A DNA stretch of 64,000 nt from Brachybacterium epidermidis (GTDB lineage Bacteria; Actinomycetota; Actinomycetes; Actinomycetales; Dermabacteraceae), in NCBI RefSeq assembly GCF_015209585.1, contig NZ_JADEYR010000002.1:62001-126000 (forward strand), read 5' to 3'. Positions 54,496 to 64,000 of the stretch are shown one piece after another. The notes beneath the pieces are model-generated. The model ran no database searches. It was not told the DNA's origin and was given only the letters and a program-made list of their open reading frames with translations. Positions within the stretch are counted from its first letter, which is position 1, and the number at the start of each line of letters is the position of its first letter. The translations under genes were made by a program, and so were the position numbers.

Positions 54496-54900
54496 ACGGC
54501 ACCCTGTGTACGGCGCGGGGCAACTCGGCGCCTGGACATCGCACAGAGCCGGGCTCCGGCATAGGGGTGGGTTCCGCGACCCGGTGCAAGAGTATGCAGT
54601 CCACTGCATAAGCGTGCAGCCTCGGCGGTGTCGCTCCTCCTCAGCGGCGGACGGGTCACGCATTTCTGGTGTGGTTGTGACACGCACGTGCCCGTTGAGC
54701 CCAAGAGCACTGCGAGACCGCATCCACGTGCATACGCCGACGCATCGTGCCCCTGCTGAATCCACCATTGTGCACAGACGTGTGGATGAGACGCGTTTCC
54801 GCTGGTGATCGCTCGGTTGTCCTGCTCCGGTGACGGCCCTGAATCACGTGCTAGCGGTACCTTTTGGGGTCGGTGAGATGATGCGGACGTTCGCTGCGTT

Positions 54901-56416
54901 GTTCCACGTGAATCAGGGTTAGCGTGAGGCTGGGCGCTACTGCGGGAACGGTTTCACGTGGATCATCGCTCGTCATCTCCTCGCGCGGGCTCGCCAAGTC
55001 GTCACGCGGCTTGCTTGCGGGCGGCTACGCGGACGACGCAGAGGTTCCACGGGAAACGTCAGATTTCGTGTAACGGCGAAGTAAGTGCGTGCGACTCGTA
55101 CAGCGCCGTATAGATTTGCCGTGTAGAAAGCGGTGCGCCCCGTGGACGAGGGACATCCGGAGAATTACAACCGCGGGGCCTCTCCTCGCCCCGCAAGGGG
55201 CCGACACCATGTTTCACGTGTAACCCGTGTTGCCGGGCATTCGAGTTGATTCCCCGTGACTGGGGCTGCACCGCATGACGCGTTGCATGTGGAACGCGGA
55301 CGGGCTGCCAGGTCAAGCGGGATTGATCCGGCCAGCACTCGTCAGGCGCACAGCCGAGGCCGCTGGGCTCACTTGCGGGGTGGGATCGTGCGGGCTCTCC
55401 CGAGGTCGAGGGCCGGAGCCATCCCGCGCACGGGGTGGCCCGGGGCGGCCGCCACGAACCTGGCTACGAGCCGCGCATGAGATTCACGTGAAACGCAACG
55501 ATGAAACACAACTTGCCATCTCCCCGTCGGCGGCGTTGTCAGCTGTAACGGCACGATGCTCTAGTTTCCCGTGAAACAGCCGCACAGTCCGGGCCGTGGT
55601 GGATGGAGCGTGCGGAGCAAGGTGTCTTTGATGTGCGGCCGCGGATGGACGCCTCTCATTACGGTAGCCCCGAGCGTCGCGCGTCCTCCTAGCGGCACAC
55701 CCCGCCTGCCGGAGCCAGTGCTATGCGCAGCGGGGCCAGGTAGGCCGAAGCTCACCGCGGTCCACGCAACGTGCCGGGCAGTTTCACGTGAAGCTACCAA
55801 AAAGGGTGCTATCGGCGATGCTTGGATCCCGTTCCCATCTGGACGCACGGCGTCACCACCCAGCACGTGAGCTGGTTGCACGTGAAACTCTCACCCGCGG
55901 TTCATGCGGGCAGCGATACGGTCGCGTCAAGAGAAGCGGCAATAATCGGACGGATCCAGTGTGGCGCCGAGCTCTTGGGGCGTTCCATGTGAAACGGAGT
56001 TCTCGCAGTACCGAGACTGCGGCGCCGAGTGGGCTTCGGTTGTGCGGAGAACTCGCCTAGCGTCGCGCCTGGTAGCCGATCCACAATGACAGCGTCGTCT
56101 AGGGAGCACAGAGGTCACTCGATCGATCACGACGATGGGCGCCGTATGTTCCATGTGAAACGACGGCCTTGCCGAGCGAAGCATCCCGTTTCACATGGAA
56201 CACAACCTCTGACCGCCAGGTGATGGCTGCTGGGCGGTGCAGGCCACACCGTCACGACTCAATTCACGGGGGGCTGTTCAATTAGGAACCCTCCAGTGGG
56301 TCTACCCGTTCGCCGTGAAACCGGCAGAATCGTTCGGACAGAGCACCCCACCGCGGGCTTCGCCGACAGAGGACCCTCTACTATCCGGCCGCAGACGGCG
56401 GCGTTTCACGCGGAAC
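54901..56416. other. Cluster of 13 parS-like sites
   Basis: Thirteen 14-mers match the palindrome GTTTCACGTGAAAC (known ParB target) with one to three differences. Starts: 54901, 54951, 55044, 55211, 55282, 55481, 55564, 55781, 55875, 55982, 56148, 56188, 56403. Five have a single difference (55211, 55481, 55564, 55781, 55875). Sites 55982 and 56148 are identical (GTTCCATGTGAAAC) and 56188 is the same in inverse. More degenerate copies occur near 56308 and 56551. Spacing is irregular, 40-217 bp. Next to parB, this should be the chromosome's centromere-like loading zone. Confidence 0.85.
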
Positions 56417-56624
56417 ATAGAGCTGCCCACAGCTGCATGAGGCCGCCGTTGATGAATGACCGGGCGGGCTGCAGCGACGCGAGCGCCCGCCAGCGCACCG
56501 GCGAAGTCGACAGCAATCATCACTGGGAACAGCCAGCGGAGCGGTACAGCCATGTTCCTCGTGGAGCCGGGCCATGAGGGAGGAGGGCCACTCAATCCGC
56601 GACTTTGCACACTGTGAGTAGGTG

Positions 56625-56835
56625 TGTGGACAATCCCCCTCGGTCGATCTTTGTTCCGGACCAGGCTGTGCACGCCAGGCCCAGGCCCCTTACCCTGGGT
56701 GGCCTGCGGGAATGAGCAAAACTGCAGGTCAGACGCTACTTTGTACACGTGAGTAGAGATGATTCACGACCTCGACCTTGTCCACATTTTCCTGTGGATG
56801 ACCTTGTGGACTGATGTGCCGCTGTGTGTGGACAA
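56625..56835. promoter_or_regulatory. DnaA-box group beside the parS-like cluster
   Basis: Three perfect TTGTCCACA boxes lie at 56625-56633 (minus), 56778-56786 (plus) and 56827-56835 (minus), with near matches TCATCCACA at 56793-56801 and CAGTCCACA at 56805-56813 (minus). This is a denser set of perfect boxes than in the dnaA-dnaN spacer. It could be part of the origin, a DnaA-titration site or a trxA-region regulator. Confidence 0.6.
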
Positions 56836-56906
56836 CTGTGTGCACACCATGGTGCACGGCGAGTTCGTGCATGTCAGCGGTAGGAGTACGGGATGACTTG
56901 ACAGGA

Positions 56907-57509
56907 TCAGTCGAGACCCGCATCCACGCTGCCGAACCGCACGTCGACCTCGTGCTTGGGGAGGGCACCGTCGTGACGCTTGGTGATGGACCACTCCCCG
57001 CGAAGTCGCACCGGCGTGCCATCCGGAAAGGCACCGCGCAGGTCGGCGATGAGCGGGTGAGGTGGGTCTGCGTCCGCAGGTACGCCGGACCCGGCGGGCA
57101 CGCTGTGCTCCTTGCCGACGCGCAGTGGAGTCCTTGGCGACACGGGGGTAGAGCCGGGCCCCGGTGCGGCAACGGTTCCCGGCGCCAGTCGCAGCCAGAC
57201 CGGAAGCACGTCGATCACCAGCTGATCGAGCACCTCATCGGACGGGTCCTCGATCATGACCGCATGCACAGACGGCCCCCACCGTCGGCCCAGCTCACGA
57301 AGCACCGTGGGTGCCGGTCGGCACGGACCGCACCACGATGCGGTCACCAGCACCACGGCAGGACGGTCCCCGCTCAGGTCAGTCGGCTGCTCCGGATCAG
57401 CGAGCAGCTCCAGGTCAGTCGGCTGGTCTGGGTGCACCGGGTGCTCCACGTCAGCCGACCGGTCCTTCCGCGAAGGCCTCCCCGCCCCTGGCATGGAGGG
57501 GCTGCTCAT
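56907..57509 (-). CDS. Thioredoxin-like protein
   Basis: A 200-residue protein whose first half is a thioredoxin domain with the redox pair in VTASWCGPCRPAPTVLRELG. The second half (about 90 residues) is an extension with no recognised fold. It follows trxB after 40 bp, as trxA does in relatives, so it is the likely partner of that reductase. The ATG at 57509 has AAGGAG upstream; ATG 57494 is an alternative. Confidence 0.82.
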   Translation of the reverse strand: MSSPSMPGAGRPSRKDRSADVEHPVHPDQPTDLELLADPEQPTDLSGDRPAVVLVTASWCGPCRPAPTVLRELGRRWGPSVHAVMIEDPSDEVLDQLVIDVLPVWLRLAPGTVAAPGPGSTPVSPRTPLRVGKEHSVPAGSGVPADADPPHPLIADLRGAFPDGTPVRLRGEWSITKRHDGALPKHEVDVRFGSVDAGLD

Positions 57510-57549
57510 GAGAAGGAGCCCAGGTCGGTTCGGATCGGTGCCGCGCCGA

Positions 57550-58722
57550 TCACTCCGCTGCGGGCAGTGTCGTCGACGCGTCGGACTCCGTCCCCGGCGT
57601 GACGGGGGTGAGCTGGGCCTCCGGTGCGGAGGGCTCCGTCGGCACCTCGTCGGCGGCGGCCTCGCGGGGGCTTGCCTCCCCGGCGAAAGCCAGCGCTGCC
57701 TGGTCGGTGAGCCAGCGCTCCGCGTCCAGCGCGGCCTGGCAGCCGGATCCCGCGGCAGTGATGGCCTGCCGGTAGGTGTGGTCGACCACGTCGCCGGCAG
57801 CGAAGACTCCTGGAACGGACGTGTAGGTGGAGCGGTCCTTGCACACGATGTATCCCTGCGCATCCAGTTCGAGCTTCCCGCGCAGCAGCTCGGTGCGCGG
57901 CACGTGCCCGATGGCCTCGAACACGGCGCCGGTGGGAAGGGTGCGCTCCTCCCCGGTCTCCACGTCCCGCAGGGTCACCGATTCCACCTTGTCCTCACCG
58001 TTGATGCTCACCACCTGGCTGTTCCAGGCGAAGCGCAGCTTGGGATCGGCCTCGGCGCGCCGGGCCATGATCTTGGAGGCCCGCAGCTCGTCCCGGCGGT
58101 GCACCAGGGTCACGTTGGTGGCGTAGCGGGTGAGGAACGTGGCCTCCTCCACGGCGCTGTCGCCACCGCCGACCACCACGATGTCCTGGTCCTTGAAGAA
58201 GAAGCCGTCGCAGGTGGCGCACCAGCTGACGCCCTTGCCCGAGAGCCGCTCCTCGCCCTCCACACCGAGCTCGCGGTAGGCGGAACCGGTGGCGATGATG
58301 AGGGCCTTCGCGCGGTGCACGGTGCCGTCATCGAGAGTGACTGTCTTGATCTCACCCTCCAGCTGGAGGTCCACCGCGTCCTCGAACAGGATCTCAGCGC
58401 CGAACCGCTCGGCCTGCTCCTGCATCTGCGCCATCAGCTCGGGCCCTTGCACGCCCCCGGGGAAGCCGGGGAAGTTCTCCACGTCAGTGGTGGTCATCAG
58501 CGCGCCGCCGGCGTCGAGAGCGCCCGCGATCACCACGGGCTTCATCTCGGCGCGGGCCGCGTACACGGCGGCCGTGTAGCCGGCAGGGCCGGAGCCGACG
58601 ATGACCACATCGTGCACGGGGGCGTCGCTGTGATCGGGGGCCGCCTGCTGCGTCTCGGGCTCGGCGGTGGCGCCCAGAGGGGTCGTGCCGAGGATGTTCA
58701 GGGCCTGGATGGGCTGGTTCAC
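57550..58722 (-). CDS. trxB: Thioredoxin-disulfide reductase
   Basis: A 390-residue FAD/NADPH enzyme that keeps thioredoxin reduced. FAD motif [20 protein letters not shown], redox-active [17 protein letters not shown] motif [13 protein letters not shown], and [16 protein letters not shown] near the end. It has an extra 35-residue leader and a 45-residue Pro/Glu/Thr tail, so the true start may be downstream of the GTG at 58722. In the murJ-pseudokinase-trxB-trxA series on the minus strand. Confidence 0.95.
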   Translation of the reverse strand: MNQPIQALNILGTTPLGATAEPETQQAAPDHSDAPVHDVVIVGSGPAGYTAAVYAARAEMKPVVIAGALDAGGALMTTTDVENFPGFPGGVQGPELMAQMQEQAERFGAEILFEDAVDLQLEGEIKTVTLDDGTVHRAKALIIATGSAYRELGVEGEERLSGKGVSWCATCDGFFFKDQDIVVVGGGDSAVEEATFLTRYATNVTLVHRRDELRASKIMARRAEADPKLRFAWNSQVVSINGEDKVESVTLRDVETGEERTLPTGAVFEAIGHVPRTELLRGKLELDAQGYIVCKDRSTYTSVPGVFAAGDVVDHTYRQAITAAGSGCQAALDAERWLTDQAALAFAGEASPREAAADEVPTEPSAPEAQLTPVTPGTESDASTTLPAAE

Positions 58723-58779
58723 GGGTGGGTTCCTTCCATGGGGTACGGGGAGTTCGGGGTGCGGGTCACCGGAGCGACC

Positions 58780-59307
58780 TCAGACGCTGCCGACCATGAC
58801 CTGGCCGGTCCACAGCAGGTTCGCGGCGGGATCGGCGTCCTGGACCGATCCGCACTGGGGCAGCACCACGGTCGCCGAGACGATGCCGCCGGTGGAGCGC
58901 AGCGTCTCGCGGTCCCCGGGACCGTGCACCAGCAGCCAGCCGGGTGTCTCCTCGGCGCCCCATGCCACCTCCTCCATGATCAGCACGGAATCGGGAATGT
59001 TCTGCTCACGCAGGCACTGCGCGGCGTCGAAGCTCGCCATGGGCAGGATGGCTCCGCTGTCGATCAGGCGCTGCACCTCGGTCCCGAGGGTCATCTCCGT
59101 GATAACGGGGAGACCCGACTCGTTCTTCCCGGGGACAGCCGCTCCCTCCACCGAGGAGGACCCGGTGCGGACCCGGCTGGTGGTGCCGCTGTCGAGCGCC
59201 GCAGAGAGCTGCAGCCCCAGCAGCAGGGCGATCAGGGCCAGGGACAGCGGGATCCCGGTCACGGAGCGGGACCGCGCGGGCAGCCTGCTGCGCCGCGAGT
59301 GCGCCAT
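58780..59307 (-). CDS. Single-pass membrane protein of unknown function
   Basis: A 175-residue protein with an Arg-rich N-terminus, one membrane segment (IPLSLALIALLLGLQLSAAL, about residues 19-38) and an external domain with two Cys (DAAQCLREQ and VLPQCGSV) that could form a disulfide. I do not recognise a family. Its ATG overlaps the stop of the pseudokinase gene (TGATG), so it is made with that protein. In Mycobacterium the corresponding place holds the sigM anti-sigma gene, but no similarity is evident. Confidence 0.6.
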   Translation of the reverse strand: MAHSRRSRLPARSRSVTGIPLSLALIALLLGLQLSAALDSGTTSRVRTGSSSVEGAAVPGKNESGLPVITEMTLGTEVQRLIDSGAILPMASFDAAQCLREQNIPDSVLIMEEVAWGAEETPGWLLVHGPGDRETLRSTGGIVSATVVLPQCGSVQDADPAANLLWTGQVMVGSV

Positions 59308-61861
59308 CACTCGACCCGCAGTTCGGCGATGCGGCCGCGGAAGCCGTCACGATTGCTGTCCGGTGGCAGTTCGGGGAACCACAGCGCCACCTGCTGGGTC
59401 TCGATCGGCTCCGGAGGTGCCAGCCGCACCTCGCCGTCACCGGTGAACTGGCCGGTGGCGAGCACGTCCCCCAGGGAGCCGTCCTCACCCACGGCGCGCA
59501 GCTCGATCACCCCACCGCTGTTGCGCGCGGTGGTGGCCACGACCGCTGTGAGCGTGGAGGGCTCCCCGAGATCCAGGCGCAGCCCCGCGCCGTCCTTGAG
59601 GTTGCCGTACTGCGAGTTCGTGTAGATCTGCGTGGACCAGAAGGTGCCGGGATCACCGTCGGTGATGCGCTCGGTCTGGTCGGCGTTGTCCGGTGCACGG
59701 TCCGAGCCCAGCGTGAACACCTCGACGCCGCGCAGAGCGGCCGGCGGGGCCGGCGGCTCCTCCTCGGTGGGCTCCTCCTCCGCGGGCTCCTCGCCCCCGC
59801 CGTCGCTGACCGGGGCCCCCGCCGACGCCTCGGGGGGATCGGTGTTGAGAGGATTCGTGACCCGGTCGCGAAGCCCGGAGGTGATGGTGGACAGGGCCAG
59901 CACCATCGCCACGATCACCAGCAGCACGCCGCCCAGCAGGATCCACTGCGAGATCCGGGAACGCTGCTCGGCCGGCAGCGGCCCCATGGTGTACGCGTCG
60001 GGGTCGTCCGAGTCCACAGCCACGTTGACCACGTCGCGCAGCAGAGCCGCCCGTCCGATCGGCACCGTGGTGTCCAGGTCGGTGCCCTCGAGCGAGGAGC
60101 GGTCACGCCCGCGCACCACGATCGGCCCGGTCGGCTCGGACGGCGCGACCGGTGCCATGGCAGCCGTCTGCTCCGGGGACGACGGGGTGGCAGCGCCCTC
60201 GGCGGGCTGTCCGACGACGCCCGGGGTAAGCGCAGCCTGCGAGGGCGTGCGGGACCCGTCCGCCCAGTCCTCGGCCGGCGGCTGGGAAGGATCGCCCGAC
60301 GGCTGGGCAGGATCGTCCTCGCGGCGCGGGGCCAGCGGCCACAGGGTGCCGGAGCGACGCGCCGGCAGCGGCGAGGAGCCCGCGCTGCTGCTGCTCGCCC
60401 CAGCAGCAGCACCGGCGGCAGCGGCACCAGCAGCAGCGACACCGGCAGCGCCGCGACCGGCGCCCCGATCCGGAGCGTCGACGTCGGCAGCGGCAGGGCC
60501 GGGAGTCCGGTCCTCCGAGCGCCCGGACTCTGAGTCGCGCATGGCGCCCGAGTCGCGCATGGCGTCTGAGTCGCGCGCAGCGTCGGAGCCCAGCGCGTCC
60601 TGCGACGCCTCAGCGGTCTGCGGTCGACGCGGCAGGGTGATGTCGAGGTGCCCGGGGAAAGCGGCGTCATCGCGCTTCTGGTCCAGGCGAAGGTCCCTGA
60701 TGAGCGACTGAGCCTGCTGGGAGTGGGAGGGGTCCTGCGGCGCCGGCGTGGCCGGGTCCTCCGACGCGGCGGGATCGCCGTCGTCGCCCGCCCCGGTGGA
60801 GGCGACCGAGGGACGGGGTCCTCGGCCGCGCTGTGCTCGCCCAGGCGCGCAGTCGCACCCGCCCCTGCCACTGCACCGGCCGCGCCGGCAGTCACACCGG
60901 CCCCGGCCGAGCCTGCGAGAGCTGCAGCTTCGGCGGCGGTGGCCCCTTGATCGGAGACGGCATCCCCCTGCTCAGGAGCAGCGGGATCGGGCGCCTCCTT
61001 GCCGGGAGCAGGGGCCGCCTGCCCATCCCTGCCAGGGGCGCTCTCCTCGTTCCGCTCGTACGCCTCGAGCGTGACCGGGATCGACTGCCACGGCTCCAAC
61101 TCGGCGATCAGATCCCGGCTGGTCTCGGGGATGACCTCAGCGGCTTCGTTCAGCACCAGATCGCACAGCAGGTCGAGATCGGCGGGCACAGGGGGCTGTG
61201 CGATCTGCGAGGGGCGGGGGACGGGGCCCGCCCCGCTGCGGTGCGGGCTGCGACCCGCCAGTGCCCGGTACAGCAGGGCCACCAGAGCCCGGGTGTCCTG
61301 GAAGGAGGCAATGGCCCCCGAACGGTCCAGCCCCGCATGTGACGCGGCCTCCACCCCCACGCCCAGGATCGTGACCTGGCCGGATGCGGTGTCCACGAAG
61401 ACGCGGTTGGAGTCCAGGAACTGGTGGCGCACCCCGCGGCGGCGAGCCGTCTCCACCCCCCGGGCGGCCTCCCCGATGATCGCGCGTGCCGTCTCGGGGT
61501 GCAGGCTGCGGCCGCGCAGCAGGGCCGCCAGCGGCGGGGCCGCCGGCAAGGGGTACTCGACCACGGTCAGCGGCTGCGGATCAGCGCCCGAGGCGTCGGC
61601 CCCGTCCTCCCGCGGATCGTCCAGGACCATGACGTCCCGCACCGGGATCAATCGGGCATCCTCCACCAGGTAGGCGCGGCGCGCGGCGTCGGCCGTCTCC
61701 AGCGCTGCTGCCCCGTGGACCACGAACAGGGCCACCCTCTCCCCGGTGGCCACCGAACGAGCACGCTGCCAGGAGGCGTTCTCGGCCACCCCGGTCAGGG
61801 GGATCGTCCCCTCCAGGGTCCACCGGGAGCGCAGCGCGTCCTGATGCGGGATGGTGTTCAC
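59307..61861 (-). CDS. MurJ-associated pseudokinase membrane protein, apparent frameshift
   Basis: Two overlapping frames form one protein of about 851 residues if one C is added at the four-G run 60815-60818 (plus strand). The first part (61861 to about 60820) is a degenerate Ser/Thr kinase fold with TGERVALFVVHG and the ARGVETARRRGVRHQFLDSN region but no catalytic HRD/DFG. Then a long acidic linker, a single membrane segment (QWILLGGVLLVIVAMVLALS) and an external discoidin-like domain (ITDGDPGTFWSTQIYTNSQY). In Mycobacterium this module is fused to MurJ; here it is the next gene, 54 bp after murJ. It would regulate lipid II flipping. Confidence 0.75.
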
Positions 61862-61915
61862 CGACCGTCCTTCTCTCGTCCGACGGGCCCGTGCCTGCCC
61901 GAAGCGTTCCCCATG

Positions 61916-63643
61916 CTACGAGGTGGACCTGGCACGCCGAAGAACGCGCCGCTGCACGATCCCGATCAGCCACCGCACCTCATCCACGCGCAGCAGCCAG
62001 GTGAGGCCCAGGAACACAGCGCTCATCACTGCACCGATCAGACTGCCCAGCACGATCGCCCACACGCGGTGCGACCAGATCAGGCCCTCCGTCAGCTGCA
62101 CCAGGCCGGTACCCAGCAGCCAGGCCACCACCCCCGCCGCCAGCAGCTTCGCTAGCACGACGGCGCCCTTGCGGATCCCGGGCGGCTCCACACCCAGCCG
62201 GGCGGCCTGCCTGCGCAGCATCAGCAGGCCCACGGCCCAGGCCACCAGGTTGCCGAGACTGGTGGCACCCGCCGCGGCCATCGCCGCCCAGCGCGGATCC
62301 ACCACCGTGAGGATCACCGGAACCGACAGCAGGGTGATGGCGGCGATCGGGATCTGCATCAGGAACGGGGTGCGCGCGTCCTCGTAGGCGTAGAACAGCC
62401 GCTTGATCAGGTACAGCGAGGCGAAGGGCACCAGGCCCAGCATGTATGCCACCAGCACGGTGCCGTTGGCGCGGGCCCCGATCTCCCCGGTGCCGCCGCC
62501 GATCACCCACATGATCGGCCCGGACAGCGCCACGAACACCGCGGTGCACAGCACCATCGGCACGGCGAGGAGGCGGTTGGTCTCCGCGTAGCGCGTCAGC
62601 GCGCCGCCGTGGTCGCCATCGGCCGCGTGTCGGGAGATGGCGGGGAACGTCGCTGTGACCAGGGTGACCGCGATGATCCCCTGCGGGATCATGAACGCCA
62701 TGTACGCCCACTCCATGGTGAGCAGCGCCGGGTACCGTGCCGCCGCCTCCGGCTGGCCCCTCAGCAGCTCGGAGGCGCGCACCGCCCCGTTGGTGGCCCA
62801 GCGGGACGCCCAGATGCCCAGCTGTCCCAGCCCCAGCATCCCCAGGGTCCACAGGCCGATCCGACTCAGCTTGCCCAGGCCCAGGCCGCGGAAGCCCCAG
62901 CGGGGACGCAGGTGCAGGTCCAGCTTCTTGACGTACCAGAACAGGAACAGCACCTGTGCGGCCGAGCCGCCCACGTTGATCGCCGCCATCGCGGCCACCA
63001 TCGGCATGGTCCACAGCTCCGCCTCGGCGACGGTGCCCCAGATGCCCAGGAAGATGCCGGCTCCCGCGATGCCCACCAGGTTGTTCAGCACCGGCGCCCA
63101 CTGGTACGGGCCGAAGGAGTCGTGGGCGTTCAGCAGCTGTCCGCACATCACGTACAGGGCGGAGAAGAAGATCTGCGGCATCATCCACAGGCCCAGCTGG
63201 ATGGCCAGGGCGTAGGTCACGGGGGGCAGCACACCGCTGGTGAGAACCAGCAGCAGCGGCACCGCCACCATGCACACCGCGGTGATGGCCAGGGCGAACG
63301 TGGCCACCAGGGTCATCAGGCGCGAGATGTAGTCGCTGCCCCGATCGGGCCGTTTGACGGCGCGCACGATCGCGGGCACCAGGATGGCGTTCAGGGTGCC
63401 GCCGCCCACCAGGATCCAGATCGTGTTGGGCAGGGTGTTGGCGGCGCTGAACGCATTGGCGGCGGCCGTCATGGAACCGCCCAGGATCATGCCGAACAGG
63501 AAGTTCCGCACGAAGCCCAGCACGCGAGAGACGATCGAGCCGGAGGCCATCAGCACACTGGCGCGCATCAGGGCGGACCGGCTGGAGGGGACGCCCGGTC
63601 GGCGGTGTCGGGGCACGTGCACCGCCCTCAGCTCGCGGGTCAT
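61916..63643 (-). CDS. murJ: Lipid II flippase MurJ
   Basis: A 575-residue MOP-family membrane protein with about 14 membrane segments. Typical features are ASGSIVSRVLGFVRNFLFGM at the start, FSAANTLPNTIWILVGGGTL, GLWMMPQIFFSALYVMCGQL, and YLIKRLFYAYEDARTPFLMQ in the second half. It flips the peptidoglycan precursor to the outer face. The ATG overlaps the stop of the upstream gene (ATGA). Confidence 0.94.
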   Translation of the reverse strand: MTRELRAVHVPRHRRPGVPSSRSALMRASVLMASGSIVSRVLGFVRNFLFGMILGGSMTAAANAFSAANTLPNTIWILVGGGTLNAILVPAIVRAVKRPDRGSDYISRLMTLVATFALAITAVCMVAVPLLLVLTSGVLPPVTYALAIQLGLWMMPQIFFSALYVMCGQLLNAHDSFGPYQWAPVLNNLVGIAGAGIFLGIWGTVAEAELWTMPMVAAMAAINVGGSAAQVLFLFWYVKKLDLHLRPRWGFRGLGLGKLSRIGLWTLGMLGLGQLGIWASRWATNGAVRASELLRGQPEAAARYPALLTMEWAYMAFMIPQGIIAVTLVTATFPAISRHAADGDHGGALTRYAETNRLLAVPMVLCTAVFVALSGPIMWVIGGGTGEIGARANGTVLVAYMLGLVPFASLYLIKRLFYAYEDARTPFLMQIPIAAITLLSVPVILTVVDPRWAAMAAAGATSLGNLVAWAVGLLMLRRQAARLGVEPPGIRKGAVVLAKLLAAGVVAWLLGTGLVQLTEGLIWSHRVWAIVLGSLIGAVMSAVFLGLTWLLRVDEVRWLIGIVQRRVLRRARSTS

Positions 63644-64000
63644 GCTCGGTCCTCCTGGGTATCGGTACGGTCGTCGGGCTCCGGGCTCGGCTCGGCTGGG
63701 CCCCCGCTCGGCGCCGGGCTCGGCTCAGCTGGACCCCCGCTCGGCGCCGGGCTCGCGGGCTCCGAGAGGCGTGCGGGCCGGGACAGCCCGCTGCGGGAGA
63801 GCTCCACCGGGTCCTCCGGCACGTGCACGCCGGGCGCTCGAGTGGTGGCGCCCGTGCGGCGGGCACGGGTCACACCCACCACCACCAGGATGCCCATGGC
63901 GATCACCAGCAGCAGGGTGGTCCAGTTCTCCCAGGCGGGGTTGACGGTGAGGGGCACCTCCACCGGCTCGGTGAGCGGTCGGCCGTCCACGGTGGTGACG
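63640..64000 (-). CDS. DUF6049-like secreted/membrane protein, 3' part
   Basis: The frame is open to the right window edge, so the N-terminus lies outside. The visible part ends with a membrane segment (WTTLLLVIAMGILVVVGVTR) and a Pro/Ser/Ala/Glu-rich cytoplasmic tail with an 11-residue PAEPSPAPSGG-type tandem repeat. This C-terminal arrangement and the place directly upstream of murJ match the DUF6049 proteins of actinobacteria. Stop overlaps the murJ start. Confidence 0.6.
   Translation of the reverse strand, partial: VTTVDGRPLTEPVEVPLTVNPAWENWTTLLLVIAMGILVVVGVTRARRTGATTRAPGVHVPEDPVELSRSGLSRPARLSEPASPAPSGGPAEPSPAPSGGPAEPSPEPDDRTDTQEDRA

Larger units (their letters stand above)
54496..56906. 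other. 2.4-kb gene-free region between parB and trxA
   Basis: No frame here reads like a protein and base composition is lower in GC than the flanking genes. It contains the parS-like cluster (54901-56416) and a DnaA-box group (56625-56835). Where relatives such as Mycobacterium have cwlM between parB and trxA, no such gene is found here. A small inverted repeat (ATGCAGT then ACTGCAT, about 54594-54609) lies near the parB end. Confidence 0.7.

Noticed and set aside
54263-56748. Several small frames between parB and trxA as possible genes
   Set aside because: They lack ribosome sites and family features, and cross the parS-like sites in different frames.
57256-59625. A 789-codon plus-strand frame over trxA, trxB and the unknown membrane gene
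   Set aside because: It is antisense to well-supported genes and has the His/Gly/Val-rich look of shadow frames.

Overview
The window is very GC-rich, uses GTG starts freely and packs most genes into operons with 1-8 bp stop/start overlaps. It carries the actinobacterial origin neighbourhood: murJ, a murJ-linked pseudokinase, trxB and trxA face parB, followed by parA, rsmG, jag, yidC, yidD, rnpA, rpmH, then dnaA, dnaN, recF, dciA, gyrB, gyrA, a DUF3566 gene, tRNA-Ile, a DLW-39 gene and tRNA-Ala. This order indicates an actinobacterial chromosome. I would guess Micrococcales, perhaps close to Brachybacterium, but the genus is inference only.

Layout. 0-0.9 kb: the 3' part of an M81 (MlrC-like) gene. 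0.9-8.4 kb: an insertion-sequence island holding an ISL3 element split by an IS1634-type element, and two different IS1380 elements on either side of an AT-richer FRG-domain gene. Every element still has its own target-site duplication, so the insertion history can be read base by base. 8.6-12.9 kb: TetR regulator, DUF899, SRPBCC, XpaC-like and TelA genes. 12.9-19.8 kb: a complete type I Wadjet (JetABCD) anti-plasmid operon. 20.1-26.4 kb: a probable catabolic operon with two Gfo/Idh oxidoreductases, a DUF3100 membrane protein with a small membrane partner, a beta-hydroxyacid dehydrogenase and an aldehyde dehydrogenase. 26.6-31.2 kb: flavodoxin/MerR pair, SulP transporter, an internally deleted fucO-like relic and a HemD-like gene. 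31.4-35.2 kb: a repeat-peptide gene coupled to a JmjC/ROX-type oxygenase and a Suc/Fer-like ferredoxin, a fused remnant of a toxin-antitoxin pair, and a CorA-like transporter. 35.3-64 kb: the origin region.

How the origin region works together. DnaA, DnaN, RecF, DciA and gyrase (minus strand) start and support replication. RpmH, RnpA, YidD, YidC, Jag, RsmG, ParA and ParB (plus strand) cover ribosome/RNase P assembly, membrane insertion and chromosome partition. DnaA boxes lie on both sides of dnaA. Between parB and trxA there is a 2.4-kb gene-free stretch with at least 13 parS-like palindromes in 1.5 kb, followed by another group of DnaA boxes. This compact centromere-like region is the most striking non-coding feature here.

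Caution on quality. Five genes (SRPBCC, telA, aldehyde dehydrogenase, DUF3100, pseudokinase) each become a single clean frame, usually with a perfect stop/start overlap or a strong ribosome binding site, if one base is added to or removed from a C/G run. This suggests homopolymer errors in the assembly rather than five pseudogenes.
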